Positions 23,101 to 31,390 of a stretch of 64,000 bases of DNA are shown piece after piece. Position 1 is the stretch's first letter. Each line of letters starts with the position of its first letter. The position numbers and the translations under genes were made by a program. Source of the stretch: Turritopsis dohrnii (lineage: Eukaryota; Cnidaria; Hydrozoa; Anthoathecata; Oceaniidae); the NCBI GenBank assembly GCA_027922465.2, contig BQMF02000292.1, positions 434,001 to 498,000 of the forward strand, in the 5' to 3' direction. The notes below the pieces were generated by a model. The model was given only the letters and a program-made list of their open reading frames with translations. It searched no databases and had not been told where the DNA came from.

Positions 23101-24603
23101 ACCTTAACACAGTTTAATCTTCCTGAATTGGTTCAACAGGTTGCTCAGGAAGAAAATGATGTGAATATTTACATTGACAGGGCGGACCAGGTAAGGCCTC
23201 TGCTTAACGAACAGCAGTTAGTTGTGGCAGATGCGATTTTGTCTGCAGTTTCAAATGTGCGTGATGGTTTAGCACAAGTTGAAACATTGTTTTATCTAGA
23301 TGGACCAGCTGGCACAGGTAAGACTTTTACATACAATTATGTTATTGCAGCATGTAGAGCCAGAGGTTGGAAAGTTGCTACAGCTGCATATACAGGTATT
23401 GCAGCCACCTTACTGTCTGGTGGTAGTACATTGCATTCATTATTTCGTTTGCCTGTTCCTGTTTTAGAAAATAGCGTATGTAATATAACACCAGCATCAA
23501 AACATGCGGAATACCTTCGAAGTGTCGACCTGTTTCTGATCGATGAAGCAACTATGGTTTCTACGCACATTTTCCATGCTGTGGACAGATTACTCAAGGA
23601 TATTTGTGGCAGTGATGCACTTTTTGGTGGCAAGGTTCTTTTATGGGGTGGAGATTTTCGTCAGTGTTTGCCGGTTGTGAAAAAGGGAAAGCCAACCGAT
23701 GTTATTGAAGTTTGCTTGACCAGTTCTGTGTTATGGGCATCACTGTCGAAATACTCTCTCACTGAAAATATGAGAGCCAGACCAGAAGAGCAAGAATTCT
23801 GTACTTGGCTGTTACAACTTGGTAACGGTGAACTTCTAACCAAACAAAACGAACCTGCTAAAGGTTCCATCGAAATTCCTGATTGTTGTGTTGTTCCTAA
23901 AGATACTTCGATTATATCTGTTATGTACGATGGACTGGAGCCTCACGAATATGCTACCACAGCCATTCTGACACCGACAAATGAGCAATCGTTGATCATT
24001 AATAATGAGGTGTTGGACAGACTGCCTGGAGATGCAGTTTGTTATTACAGTGCTGATGAAGTGGCGTGTGACGATGAAGAGGAGCAGCAAAACTATCCGG
24101 TTGATTTTCTGAATAGTATTACACCATCCGGTATGCCTCCACATTGTTTGAAACTTAAAGTTGGGGCTATTATTATGCTTTTGAGGAATCTGAACATCAG
24201 GAAGGGTCTTTGTAATGGCACCCGCTTGATTGTTCGTGAATTGTCGCATAACTTTATTAAGGCTGAAGTTTTGACAGGGTCAGCAGTAGGGGAAATGATT
24301 TTTATACCTAGAGTACAATTGTCACCGTCCGACACAGGTTTGCCTTTTGTATTGAAGCGCAGACAACTTCCTATTCGGCTGGCGTACTCTTTTACTATTA
24401 ACAAAAGTCAAGGTCAAACATTTGAAAAAATTGGTTTGTTTTTGCAGAGACCGTGTTTTTCACATGGACAGTTGTATGTTGCCTGTTCAAGGGCAAAAGC
24501 ATTTGGTAATGTTAAAATCAAAGTTGCCAGTACGGGTAAGCAAGGTTATATTAATGGAAAGATGTATACTCAAAATGTTGTCTTTCCACAGGTGTTGCTG
24601 TGA
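20118..24603 (+). CDS. Helitron Rep-helicase (RepHel), one intron
   Basis: Two exons, 20118-21020 and 21100-24603, joined in phase 0 across a 79-nt GT..AG intron, give about 1468 residues, the usual animal Helitron length. The N-terminal part has a Cys-rich finger (VCQFCGAKMF...KCCHNGKV, ~131-155) and the YIYDGMDAFNERM segment. The Rep domain has FCTFTCNPKW (~505), the HUH motif LPHAHILIHL (His ~573/575) and the two-tyrosine YLFKYVYKG (~709-715). The SF1 helicase has Walker A GPAGTGKT (~1036-1043), LIDEAT (~1114), TENMRARP and INKSQGQTFEKIG near the end. All catalytic residues are present with no stops, so the protein should nick, unwind and transfer one DNA strand in the nucleus. The ATG at 20118 is the first in frame; 20121 is the next. 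Confidence 0.94.
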
Positions 24604-24649
24604 ATGTTGTGATTGTTGTGGCCTATTCGGTTATATAACAAAATAGCAT

Positions 24650-24930
24650 AAATACCTACAGTAGAGGCTACAGTTGATGTTTTTGTGGCTTCTTCTGTAC
24701 GTCAGCCACTGTTTGATGTTGTGGCTTATTATAAGTATAGTTTAAATACCTACAGAAGTTGCTGCTGTTGATAGTTGTTGTGGCTTCTTCTGTACGTCAG
24801 CCACTGTTTGATGTTGTGGCTTATTATAAGTTTAGTTTAAATACCTACAGAGTGGCTGCTGTTGATAGTTGTTGTGGCTTTTTCTGTATGTCAGCCACTG
24901 TTTGATGTTGTGGCTTATTATAAGTGTATC
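24650..24930 (+). repeat. Tandem array, 93-96 bp unit x 3
   Basis: Units begin AAATACCTACAG at 24650, 24743 and 24839, each containing GTTGTGGCTTATTATAAG and the inverted pair GTGGCT...AGCCAC. A partial unit precedes the first, just after the Rep-helicase stop codon. This could act as the transcript 3' region of the Rep-helicase gene. Confidence 0.88.
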
Positions 24931-25070
24931 GTAAACATTTGGTGTGGCCACTGTTGAAATTGTTGTTGTTTGGCAACTTTGTACCTAAATGAACAGTCTG
25001 TATGTTTTGTTGTTTTTTTAGGTGGAGTACAAGTCCCATTGACTTACGTTCTCGCCGTGTACTCCGTTAC

Positions 25071-25110
25071 CATGAATTGTTCCTGAAGCAAGCTTTGTGA
25101 ACAATTCATG
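25071..25110. repeat. 12-bp perfect inverted repeat
   Basis: CATGAATTGTTC (25071-25082) and GAACAATTCATG (25099-25110) with a 16-nt loop, preceded by a polypyrimidine-AG acceptor-like site at 25020. It lies ~90 bp upstream of the start codon of the micro-exon gene, so it may be in its 5' leader. Confidence 0.7.
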
Positions 25111-25196
25111 AACCAAAAGTCAGGGCATGCTCCATATTATCTTTCCATGATTGTAACTTTTGTTTTTTCTTCATTTAGTGATATAAAATAATTACC

Positions 25197-26663
25197 ATGG
25201 CTGGGGTTGATCCAATGGATTTGTCCCGGGGTAAAATATTAACTTTTTTGAAACTTTCTATTATTGGATTTCAAATACTTAAAGCAAATTGATTTCATTG
25301 TAGATTCAGAAGAAACATTATTAGGAGGAGGTAAACTTTTGCTTTTTTCTGTAGCACATTCATTTTATCAACGAGTTATTCTCTTTTTTATACTGTTTTG
25401 TCTATTTTATATGTTGTCATTGATACAGATAGCACAGAAGAAGTTGAAAAAAGTAAGAATTTTTATTGGAGTTACTTTGGAATTTCAATTTTCCGTTGAT
25501 GTTTTTTTTAATCCAGTTTTTGTCATCTCCTCATTCAGTTGTTTTGATTTTAGAGTTTGATGTATAATAGCTATGTTTTAAACCTTTTTATTTAGATGAT
25601 GCTTTGCCGACAGCTGATGGTAACAGTTGATATGTACTAATGTTTCATTGTTAATGTCACATGTTTAACCTTCACTATTACCTGATTGCATTTCATTTAG
25701 CTGCAACAATATCAGCAACAGATACCAAAAGTAAGCAACATTTTTGTTATGCAGATACTATTGCAATGCCTATTTTTTATTGTTTTAACTTATAACATTT
25801 TCCTTTCCTTTGTCAGATTCTGTAAAATACTACGTTTCAAACCTTTTTATTTAGATAATCCTTTGCCAACAGCGGATTGTAAGAGTTGATACATATTAAT
25901 GTTTCATGGTTAATGTCACATGTTTAACCTTCCCAATTATCTTATTGCATTTCATTTAGCTGCAACAACATTGGCGACGGCTACCAAAAGTAAGCAACGT
26001 TTTTGTTATGCAAATCCATGTTTTTCTTTTTTAGTTTTATTGTATTTCCTTATAACATTTTCCTTTCCTTTGTCAGATTTTGTATCAAACACTGGTGGTG
26101 AAAGTGGTAAGGATTTCAACTGGAATTCCTTTCAGTCTGTTTTATAATGCAGTATTGTATTCTGGGACATCAAATTGCTTCATATCAAATTGCTTGATAT
26201 CAAATTGCTTGAGTTTCGCTGTATGAAGATTTAAGATATTTAGTATAGCTGCAACTTCTTCAACTTCAACATTATCAGTACAAAATGTTTTAACTTTCAC
26301 AATCAATTTTCATTTAGCTGCATCATCATCAGCATCTGCAGCCGCAAAGAATGGTAATATATCTTACAATTACAAGGTTAACATAATATAGGTCAAAAAA
26401 TGATTGTGTCTCATAATTAAATTTTGTTTCTTTAGATGGTGCCTTGGCTGCTACAAAGGAATGTAAGTTTCTATCAGTATGAATTTTATCAATTTGAATA
26501 TCAACCTTTTGCTTCTTTACTAATAGAAGTTATTTCAACAATATATTGTAGATTCGTACCAAGACTTCATAAGATACCGGCGGAATCATCCCGGCCCCCG
26601 GTCTCAGGCGGCATTCCGGGTATGGCGGAGACTTGGGGGTCGGGACCATCCCGATTTTAGATG

Positions 26664-26694
<31 letters not shown>

Positions 26695-27769
26695 GATGCA
26701 GCAAGTCCTCCAGCAACCACCAGTGTCTGGCAATGTAGTGCCTGAAAACAGGCGCTACACTATATATAATAATTTTGCCCCATCAGTTTTCAATTCATTT
26801 AAGTGAATACACAGTTCTTTGTGTTAATCATTTGGTTGAGCCTTAGGTGAATGAATATCTGACCCACATTTTCATAAGGGCACCTGTAAATTTAACCTTG
26901 AATGCCTAAGGTCTTCATGACAACATAAATAGACTCATTTTAAATGAATTGAAAACTGATGGTGGTATGAAACTACCATACATTGAGATAAGTTCTTCTG
27001 AAAAGTTTCTTTGTTTTTCAATAACAATCCGTTTTTCAATAAGCAATAGCACTATGACACAAGCAATTGTATGGTAGTTTCGTAATGTTTGTTATCTTAG
27101 TTAGTTTGTTTTATTAGAAGAAAGTTATTTGCTCCAATAACCTTTGCCTACCTCTTTCATCACAATACTCTGACATTCTAGCTTTCACACTGTCAATTTA
27201 CTAACCTAAGATTTGTGTTTAGTTATGTCTGTCACTCTATCAATTAGTGTTGCATTAGTGTCGAACAGAAATTTTAAAATTTTAAAAATATTCTTTCCCA
27301 GTCAGCACATTTATTAAAAAATATCTGCGAAGGAGTGCATTTCTAAAGAAATCTACACGTTTTCACTGAGGATGCTCTCCATCACAGTGATTCTTTGATG
27401 ATTTTGCACACTGGGTTACAGATCTGATTAATTGAGTGTCATCTCATATGTATTTCTTCTTTCTTTTAAATGGTGTGGCATTTGTCATCGTAAATAAAGA
27501 TTAACAGCTTAGTTTCCAATCAGTTTATAAGGCTGCCTTAACATGATTATTTGTTCTCTGCATGCAGTAGATGATTATAGGTTTAGACACATTATAATAA
27601 GATTCAGATGTTTACAGTTAGTTTAGATGTGAAGGGAAACAATGGTGAGTCAAATTCAAACCCATCATTCAAGCTAATTTTGTTGCTACTCACAACTTAT
27701 TTTTTGATTACATTTACAGATTGGCAGCAACGAATTATTGCAGACAACGTCCGTAATCATTGCTCATGA
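25197..27769 (+). CDS. Captured micro-exon gene in the Helitron
   Basis: A start codon in good context (TACCATGG) opens a 34-nt exon (MAGVDPMDLSR). Further exons with GT..AG borders are 25304-25330, 25429-25452, 25596-25619, 25701-25730, 25855-25878, 25960-25989, 26077-26106, 26318-26353 and 26436-26462. The last two are 27618-27644 and 27720-27769 (stop). Every internal exon is 24, 27, 30 or 36 nt and phase 1-1, so any can be skipped in frame. Joined, they give a short acidic Asp/Glu/Ser/Thr/Ala-rich peptide (DSEETLLGG, DSTEEVEK, AATISATDTK, ALAATKE) ending in DWQQRIIADNVRNHCS. I do not recognise a family. Exons between 26552 and 27617 are uncertain, because a retroposed insertion and a MITE lie there. 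Intron retention shows capture at DNA level. Confidence 0.6.
25581..26090 (+). repeat. Tandem duplication of a three-exon block
   Basis: Unit 1 (~25581-25839) and unit 2 (~25840-26090) share AACCTTTTTATTTAG, the 24-nt exon, TGTTTAACCTTC, the 30-nt CTGCAACAA... exon and TTTTCCTTTCCTTTGTCAG. In unit 1 the third exon is lost (ATTCT then GTAAAATAC), while unit 2 keeps it (26077-26106). The micro-exon gene therefore has grown by tandem exon duplication. Confidence 0.8.
26569..26688 (+). mobile_element. Short GC-rich poly(A)-tailed insertion
   Basis: About 90 bp of very GC-rich DNA (CATCCCGGCCCCCGGTCTCA onward) is followed by an uninterrupted A run of about 29 nt, in the middle of AT-rich intronic DNA. 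This is the look of a SINE or severely 5'-truncated retroposed copy. I found no clear target-site duplication. It sits inside or next to an exon of the micro-exon gene (26552 on) and may have destroyed it. Confidence 0.6.
26778..26965. mobile_element. MITE, sister of the split copy at 6166-8115
   Basis: Inverted ends CCCCATCAGTTTTCAATTCA and TGAATTGAAAACTGATGGTGG, 188 bp, non-coding, inserted in the 3' half of the Helitron. The flanking DNA on the right (to ~27985) is homologous to that flanking the other copy (8116-8930). Confidence 0.75.
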
Positions 27770-28742
27770 TATTTATTTCATCAAACAGTTTGTCTATGCG
27801 AAGTTCGAAATAATATCGTTATCGTTACCTCACCAACTTAGTTTACAGTTCGATGATGTATGAAATGGCTGTTTAAATGTCGTAGAAAATGGTTAATGCT
27901 TAATCAAAACGTTATTTAATACACCTTTCTGATGAACATATTTTATTTTACTTTTGTATTGCAATAAGTAATAATTTATAAAATATATGCCTTTGCTGAC
28001 TACAACAGACATGCATTCTTTATTAGCACCTGTAAAAACCTTTTACACTGGATGCAGGTCTTTTTGAACAGGGTTTTTGAAAAAGTTTTGGTGGGATGTG
28101 TGATACTAAGATATTATTTATGTTATCTTATGGTTATTAAATCTGAATTATTCATGGGAATTTCTGTTGCTGTTCTACGAAACCTGAATCTTTTGTATTA
28201 TTGTACCACTCATTTTACCTCAGACATTGCCAGAACCTTATTTTCATGGACTTTTAATATATTCTTTTAGGTTAATATTATAATAAGATGGTTGCAGTGG
28301 AATGTCATGGTTTAAATCATGATGTTGGTTTTGTTGGTGAAGATCATTATATTCATTGAAAGAATTTGTTATTCTGATATTGCATTAGTGGAAAGAATCA
28401 TCACTGGAAGGTATCAATTTCTTCATCATTGTAGTTTTGTATATTTAAGAATAAGGTGTAGTTATAAAAAGCTAATTTGTATACCTAAGTATAAAGTTAT
28501 TATGTTGATGTTTGGTTCTTTCCAGAAAACATTCTTATTATACTACTTTTACTTTGCTACTTTTACTTTTCGTGAACTGGACGCATGCTGAACATGGGTG
28601 GCGAGCGACGCCGCCTGGGCATATTTTCTGTTTCCAATTCAGTGATTTAATTTTTCGTCACGCGGTTCGCACACAGGAACGCAGGATTTGACACATCCAT
28701 TTCGAAGTTAAACTCCGTAAAAAATTTTACCCGGGATACTAG

Positions 28743-29306
28743 TCTTATTATACTAATTCGCGTTGTGCATCCCACTTTTATTTTAGAGAGTGATATATTT
28801 GTTAAATTTTTACGGTCATCGTCCTCTTATGTGCGCGTAAAACCACGTAGAGGCGAGAGACACTTTTTTCACGATCATTCCAAAAGCACGTGGCATCATT
28901 TGACGTCAGTTTTTTATGATCACGGGGAATCATTGCATTGCAGCCCCAATCGAACGCGACGTTTTTGGAGAAATATCTCGAGAACCAATAGGGATAACTG
29001 ACGTTTTTTGGGGTCGGCGATACGGGTGATGGGGTGGCGCATCATTTGGGCCTAAATTTTATTTGGTACTGCGGATATGACGTCATCGAAATCTTTGATC
29101 AGCGATATCTCTCTAACGGTTGGTCGTAGCGAAACGATCCCATACATTTTTTTGATCAGTTTTTCGAGCTCTACAACATGGGTACACTTTTGAGTTGCAA
29201 TTCTGTGATTTATTTTTTCGTCACGGGGTACGTACACGGGAATGATGGATTTGACCTAATGTTTTCGAAGTTAAGTTCGGTAAAAAGTTTTTACCCGGGA
29301 TACTAG
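28743..29306 (+). mobile_element. Small non-autonomous Helitron, family A
   Basis: TCTTATTATACTAATTCGCG begins directly after the CTAG of the autonomous element; it ends in the GGTAAAAAGTTTTTACC hairpin and CTAG at 29303-29306, followed by T. It is 564 bp and non-coding, although short ORFs exist. It contains the CACGGGGAATCATTGCATTGCA module seen in the 1.5-kb family A elements and shares its ends with 38980-39551. Confidence 0.9.
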
Positions 29307-29383
29307 TTTATACTTATAAAAGAATAAATTTCACAAAATTGTAATTATTTTTCTTATTATTGTGAAAGAATAAACAAGTAAAG

Positions 29384-30166
29384 ATGAATTGTTCTAATAT
29401 TTGCAAGCATATTAAAACATTATATCTGGACGAAATTTATGAAAATGAAAATAAAGGTGACAAAATAATTAGAATGTATTGTTACAATATGGGAGATAAT
29501 TACAAGATAAAGAAAACAAAGAATGTGACAGTGGCAAAAATAAGTATTAATAAATATCTTGTCGCATGTTATAAGTGTTTATATTTTGCTATAAACAGTT
29601 ATAAATTCGAGAAATGTTATGAAAAGTATCATGATACAGAGGTAAATATATGTATATGTTGTAAGCGCAGCATGTTCAGTGATTATAGTAGAGCAACGTA
29701 TTCAGCATATCATTTCGATATATGTGATCGTTACGAGGAACCATATAAATTAACATGTTTAACGGCAGATAACCGAGTAAGAATATGCGAAACGTGTATT
29801 TACGAAAGTTTAATTAACAAACAAGCAAATACATCGTACGACAAAGTTCTATTGAGACAATTACACGAAACATGTTCTAAAGCGACAAACAGATTGTATT
29901 GTATTTGTGGTCAACATTTGGGTAGTGCTCAACCAACTTTAATTCAATTTATTTCTCATCACAGTCTACTTGAATTATGTAAAAAAATATATCTATGTGG
30001 TGATCTATGGAAATACTTAGCAGCAAGTTATAATATTAACAAACAAGCTATTAAATGTATTAATAAGTCGGAAAAAGGTGTTAAAAAAGTTATTGAAATG
30101 TTTAATATTATAAAAACAACACAGTTTTTACGAACCAGCTATTATAAAAACAGCTGCTGCTGCTAG
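29384..30166 (+). CDS. Cys-rich protein of the virus-like element
   Basis: 260 residues starting MNCSNICKHIK, with a TATA-like TATAAAAG about 70 bp upstream. Cysteines are paired through the protein (CYKC, CICCKRS, CETC, CICGQH), suggesting two or three zinc-binding modules between residues ~60 and 185, then a helical Lys-rich tail ending in Cys-Cys-Cys. The frame is fully open with strongly AT-biased codons. I do not recognise the family. Its position as first gene after the Helitron insertion and before the other small genes suggests a viral nucleic-acid-binding or regulatory protein; that is inference. Confidence 0.6.
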   Translation: MNCSNICKHIKTLYLDEIYENENKGDKIIRMYCYNMGDNYKIKKTKNVTVAKISINKYLVACYKCLYFAINSYKFEKCYEKYHDTEVNICICCKRSMFSDYSRATYSAYHFDICDRYEEPYKLTCLTADNRVRICETCIYESLINKQANTSYDKVLLRQLHETCSKATNRLYCICGQHLGSAQPTLIQFISHHSLLELCKKIYLCGDLWKYLAASYNINKQAIKCINKSEKGVKKVIEMFNIIKTTQFLRTSYYKNSCCC

Positions 30167-30196
30167 TGTTGTAAAAGATTAACATTTTTTATTACA

Positions 30197-30439
30197 ATGG
30201 CAGAAAAACAACAAGCACAACAAAATAATAAGATTGAAGAAGCGATTAATTTTCGTAAAAAAGTACAAGAAAACAGAAAACAAAAAAGATTTACATTATC
30301 TTATTTCATAAATTCTGACGGTTACAACAAATGTTCTGCCTGTGGACAACTTATGCACGCAATTATTCAACTTACAATCTATATATCGCACATCGTGGGA
30401 TCTGTACAAAGTGTAATTTTACATTGAATAGATACAACA
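30197..30439 (+). pseudogene. Small zinc-ribbon-like protein, probably frameshifted
   Basis: The open frame starts MAEKQQAQQNNKIEEAINF, a helical basic segment, then has CSACGQ near residue 47. A second CxxC (GICTKC, at about 30389-30406) lies in another frame, so a one-base shift between ~30340 and 30385 probably separates the two halves of a zinc ribbon. Only 30 bp separate it from the upstream gene. Function unknown; nucleic-acid binding is likely from the ribbon. Confidence 0.45.
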
Positions 30440-30452
30440 TACAAGTTCAAAT

Positions 30453-30926
30453 ATGATTAAATTAACTATACATCGAAAAGACGGTGAATTATTATTTTAC
30501 GATGAAATAGCAGAACGATTTTTACAAGATTACGAAATTATAATTACAAGTTGCCAAAACAATGATTGTGAAACATGTAAAGAAGACAACGAAAGAATTA
30601 AAAAAGAACAAGAAAAAGAAGAAGAAAGTGAAAGTGAGCAAGAGGACAATGGAATGTTAGAAGAAGAACAAGATCGATACGACGACGAAAGATGGTATAC
30701 AGACAGAGACGATTATTTACGGTGTGGACAATGCAACGAAAAGATATGCAATAACGAGTACAATATCTGTACAGAATGTTTTTGTGGTCGATGTAAAGAA
30801 TTCTTAACTGACGTGGACACAATCGGTTATGATTTACGTAAGAAATGTTTGTACGAAACATGCCCATTAACTGTAAACATTTCAAAAACGGAAGACGATT
30901 GTATATGTTATAAACATAAAATATAA
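30453..30926 (+). CDS. Acidic, Cys-rich small protein
   Basis: 157 residues: a folded N-terminus (IKLTIHRKDGELLFYDEIAE), a first CxxC pair (CQNNDCETC), a Glu/Gln-rich linker (~50-75), then a Cys-rich module (CGQCNEKICNNEYNICTECFCGRC) compatible with a RING-like or double zinc site, and a C-terminal CICYKHK. Open throughout. It could be a regulatory or ubiquitin-related viral factor, but the RING spacing is not clean enough to say so. It is packed 4 bp before the next small gene. Confidence 0.55.
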   Translation: MIKLTIHRKDGELLFYDEIAERFLQDYEIIITSCQNNDCETCKEDNERIKKEQEKEEESESEQEDNGMLEEEQDRYDDERWYTDRDDYLRCGQCNEKICNNEYNICTECFCGRCKEFLTDVDTIGYDLRKKCLYETCPLTVNISKTEDDCICYKHKI

Positions 30927-30929
30927 TAG

Positions 30930-31004
30930 ATGAACTGTCAAGAAATATTTATTGCTGTATTTTTAATTGTTTGGTGTGTCATTTTATTTGCTATATGGTT
31001 ATAA
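30930..31004 (+). CDS. 24-residue single-helix membrane peptide
   Basis: Starts MNCQEIF and is followed by ~17 uninterrupted hydrophobic residues (IAVFLIVWCVILFAIWL) to the stop: one transmembrane segment with almost nothing else. Many small DNA viruses encode such peptides, so it is kept despite its length because it lies in the spacing expected between packed genes. Confidence is moderate because a chance frame of this size is possible. Confidence 0.4.
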   Translation: MNCQEIFIAVFLIVWCVILFAIWL

Positions 31005-31058
31005 AAAAAACGACGTCATTTACACGAAACAAGACGATAAACGAGCTGTTAAGAAATA

Positions 31059-31211
31059 ATGCGCGGTGGTTTTATAAAAGCACAACGTGCACGTCGTCGT
31101 GCACGTCGTCAAGCACGTCAAAATCGACGATGAAAACAAAAAAAAGGTGGGTTTCTTGGTGCATTAGTTGGACTGGCATTACCAGTAGTGTCGTATTTAT
31201 TAAATAAATGA
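31059..31211 (+). pseudogene. pX/mu-like basic core peptide with premature stop
   Basis: The first part (24 codons) opens with MRGGF, an adenain-type site, then is almost all Arg/Ala/Gln. After a TGA at 31131-31133 the same frame continues with a Lys-rich link, GGF, and a hydrophobic segment (LGALVGLALPVVSYLL) to a second TGA at 31209-31211. A basic DNA-binding half followed by GG and a hydrophobic tail is the architecture of the adenovirus X (mu precursor) protein. The internal stop breaks this copy. The frame before the stop could alone be translated as a peptide. Confidence 0.55.
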
Positions 31212-31243
31212 AAATAAAAAAAAATTAATCATTTGTAAACGAA

Positions 31244-31390
31244 ATGAAGAAAAGAAAACATCGTGGTGGTTTTTTTGATTGGAAGCCATGGTATTTACAA
31301 AAAGGTCGTGGTACTTATCGTAAACATTATCGTCGTTATCAACATCATAAGACGACGACAAAAAGGCGGCTGGATGTCAGCAAAAACTAA
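31244..31390 (+). CDS. Basic aromatic core-like peptide
   Basis: 48 residues: MKKRKHRGGFFDW, aromatic residues (WKPWYL), then a Lys/Arg/His/Tyr-rich tail (RKHYRRYQHHKTTTKRR). The HRGG-F junction again fits an adenain-type cleavage site, so the mature protein would start FFDW. It is 32 bp after the preceding frame and the last recognisable gene of the cluster. DNA condensation or capsid-core linkage is inferred from composition. Confidence 0.5.
   Translation: MKKRKHRGGFFDWKPWYLQKGRGTYRKHYRRYQHHKTTTKRRLDVSKN

Larger units (their letters stand above)
19291..28742 (+). mobile_element. Autonomous Helitron with captured gene
   Basis: Starts TCTACTTATACTAATCCGCA directly after the CTAG of the preceding element and ends CCCGGGATACTAG at 28742, directly before the TC of the next. 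It is 9.45 kb. It encodes an apparently complete Rep-helicase (20118-24603), then a 93-96 bp tandem array, a micro-exon gene (25197-27769), a MITE and a short poly(A) insertion. The 5' subterminal GGTCAAAATCTTCTTAATCG block is shared with the small family A elements, making it the likely source of their transposase. Near 28580-28615 it carries most of a family B 3' terminus (GCGAGCGACGCCGCCTGGGC) followed by a family A terminus. Confidence 0.9.

Noticed and set aside
28765..29237. ORFs on both strands inside the small Helitron
   Set aside because: They overlap each other and the conserved non-coding module; no domain and no start context.
30598..30885. Minus-strand ORF over the acidic viral gene
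   Set aside because: Shadow of the plus-strand frame at 30453, which has coherent Cys pairs and neighbours.
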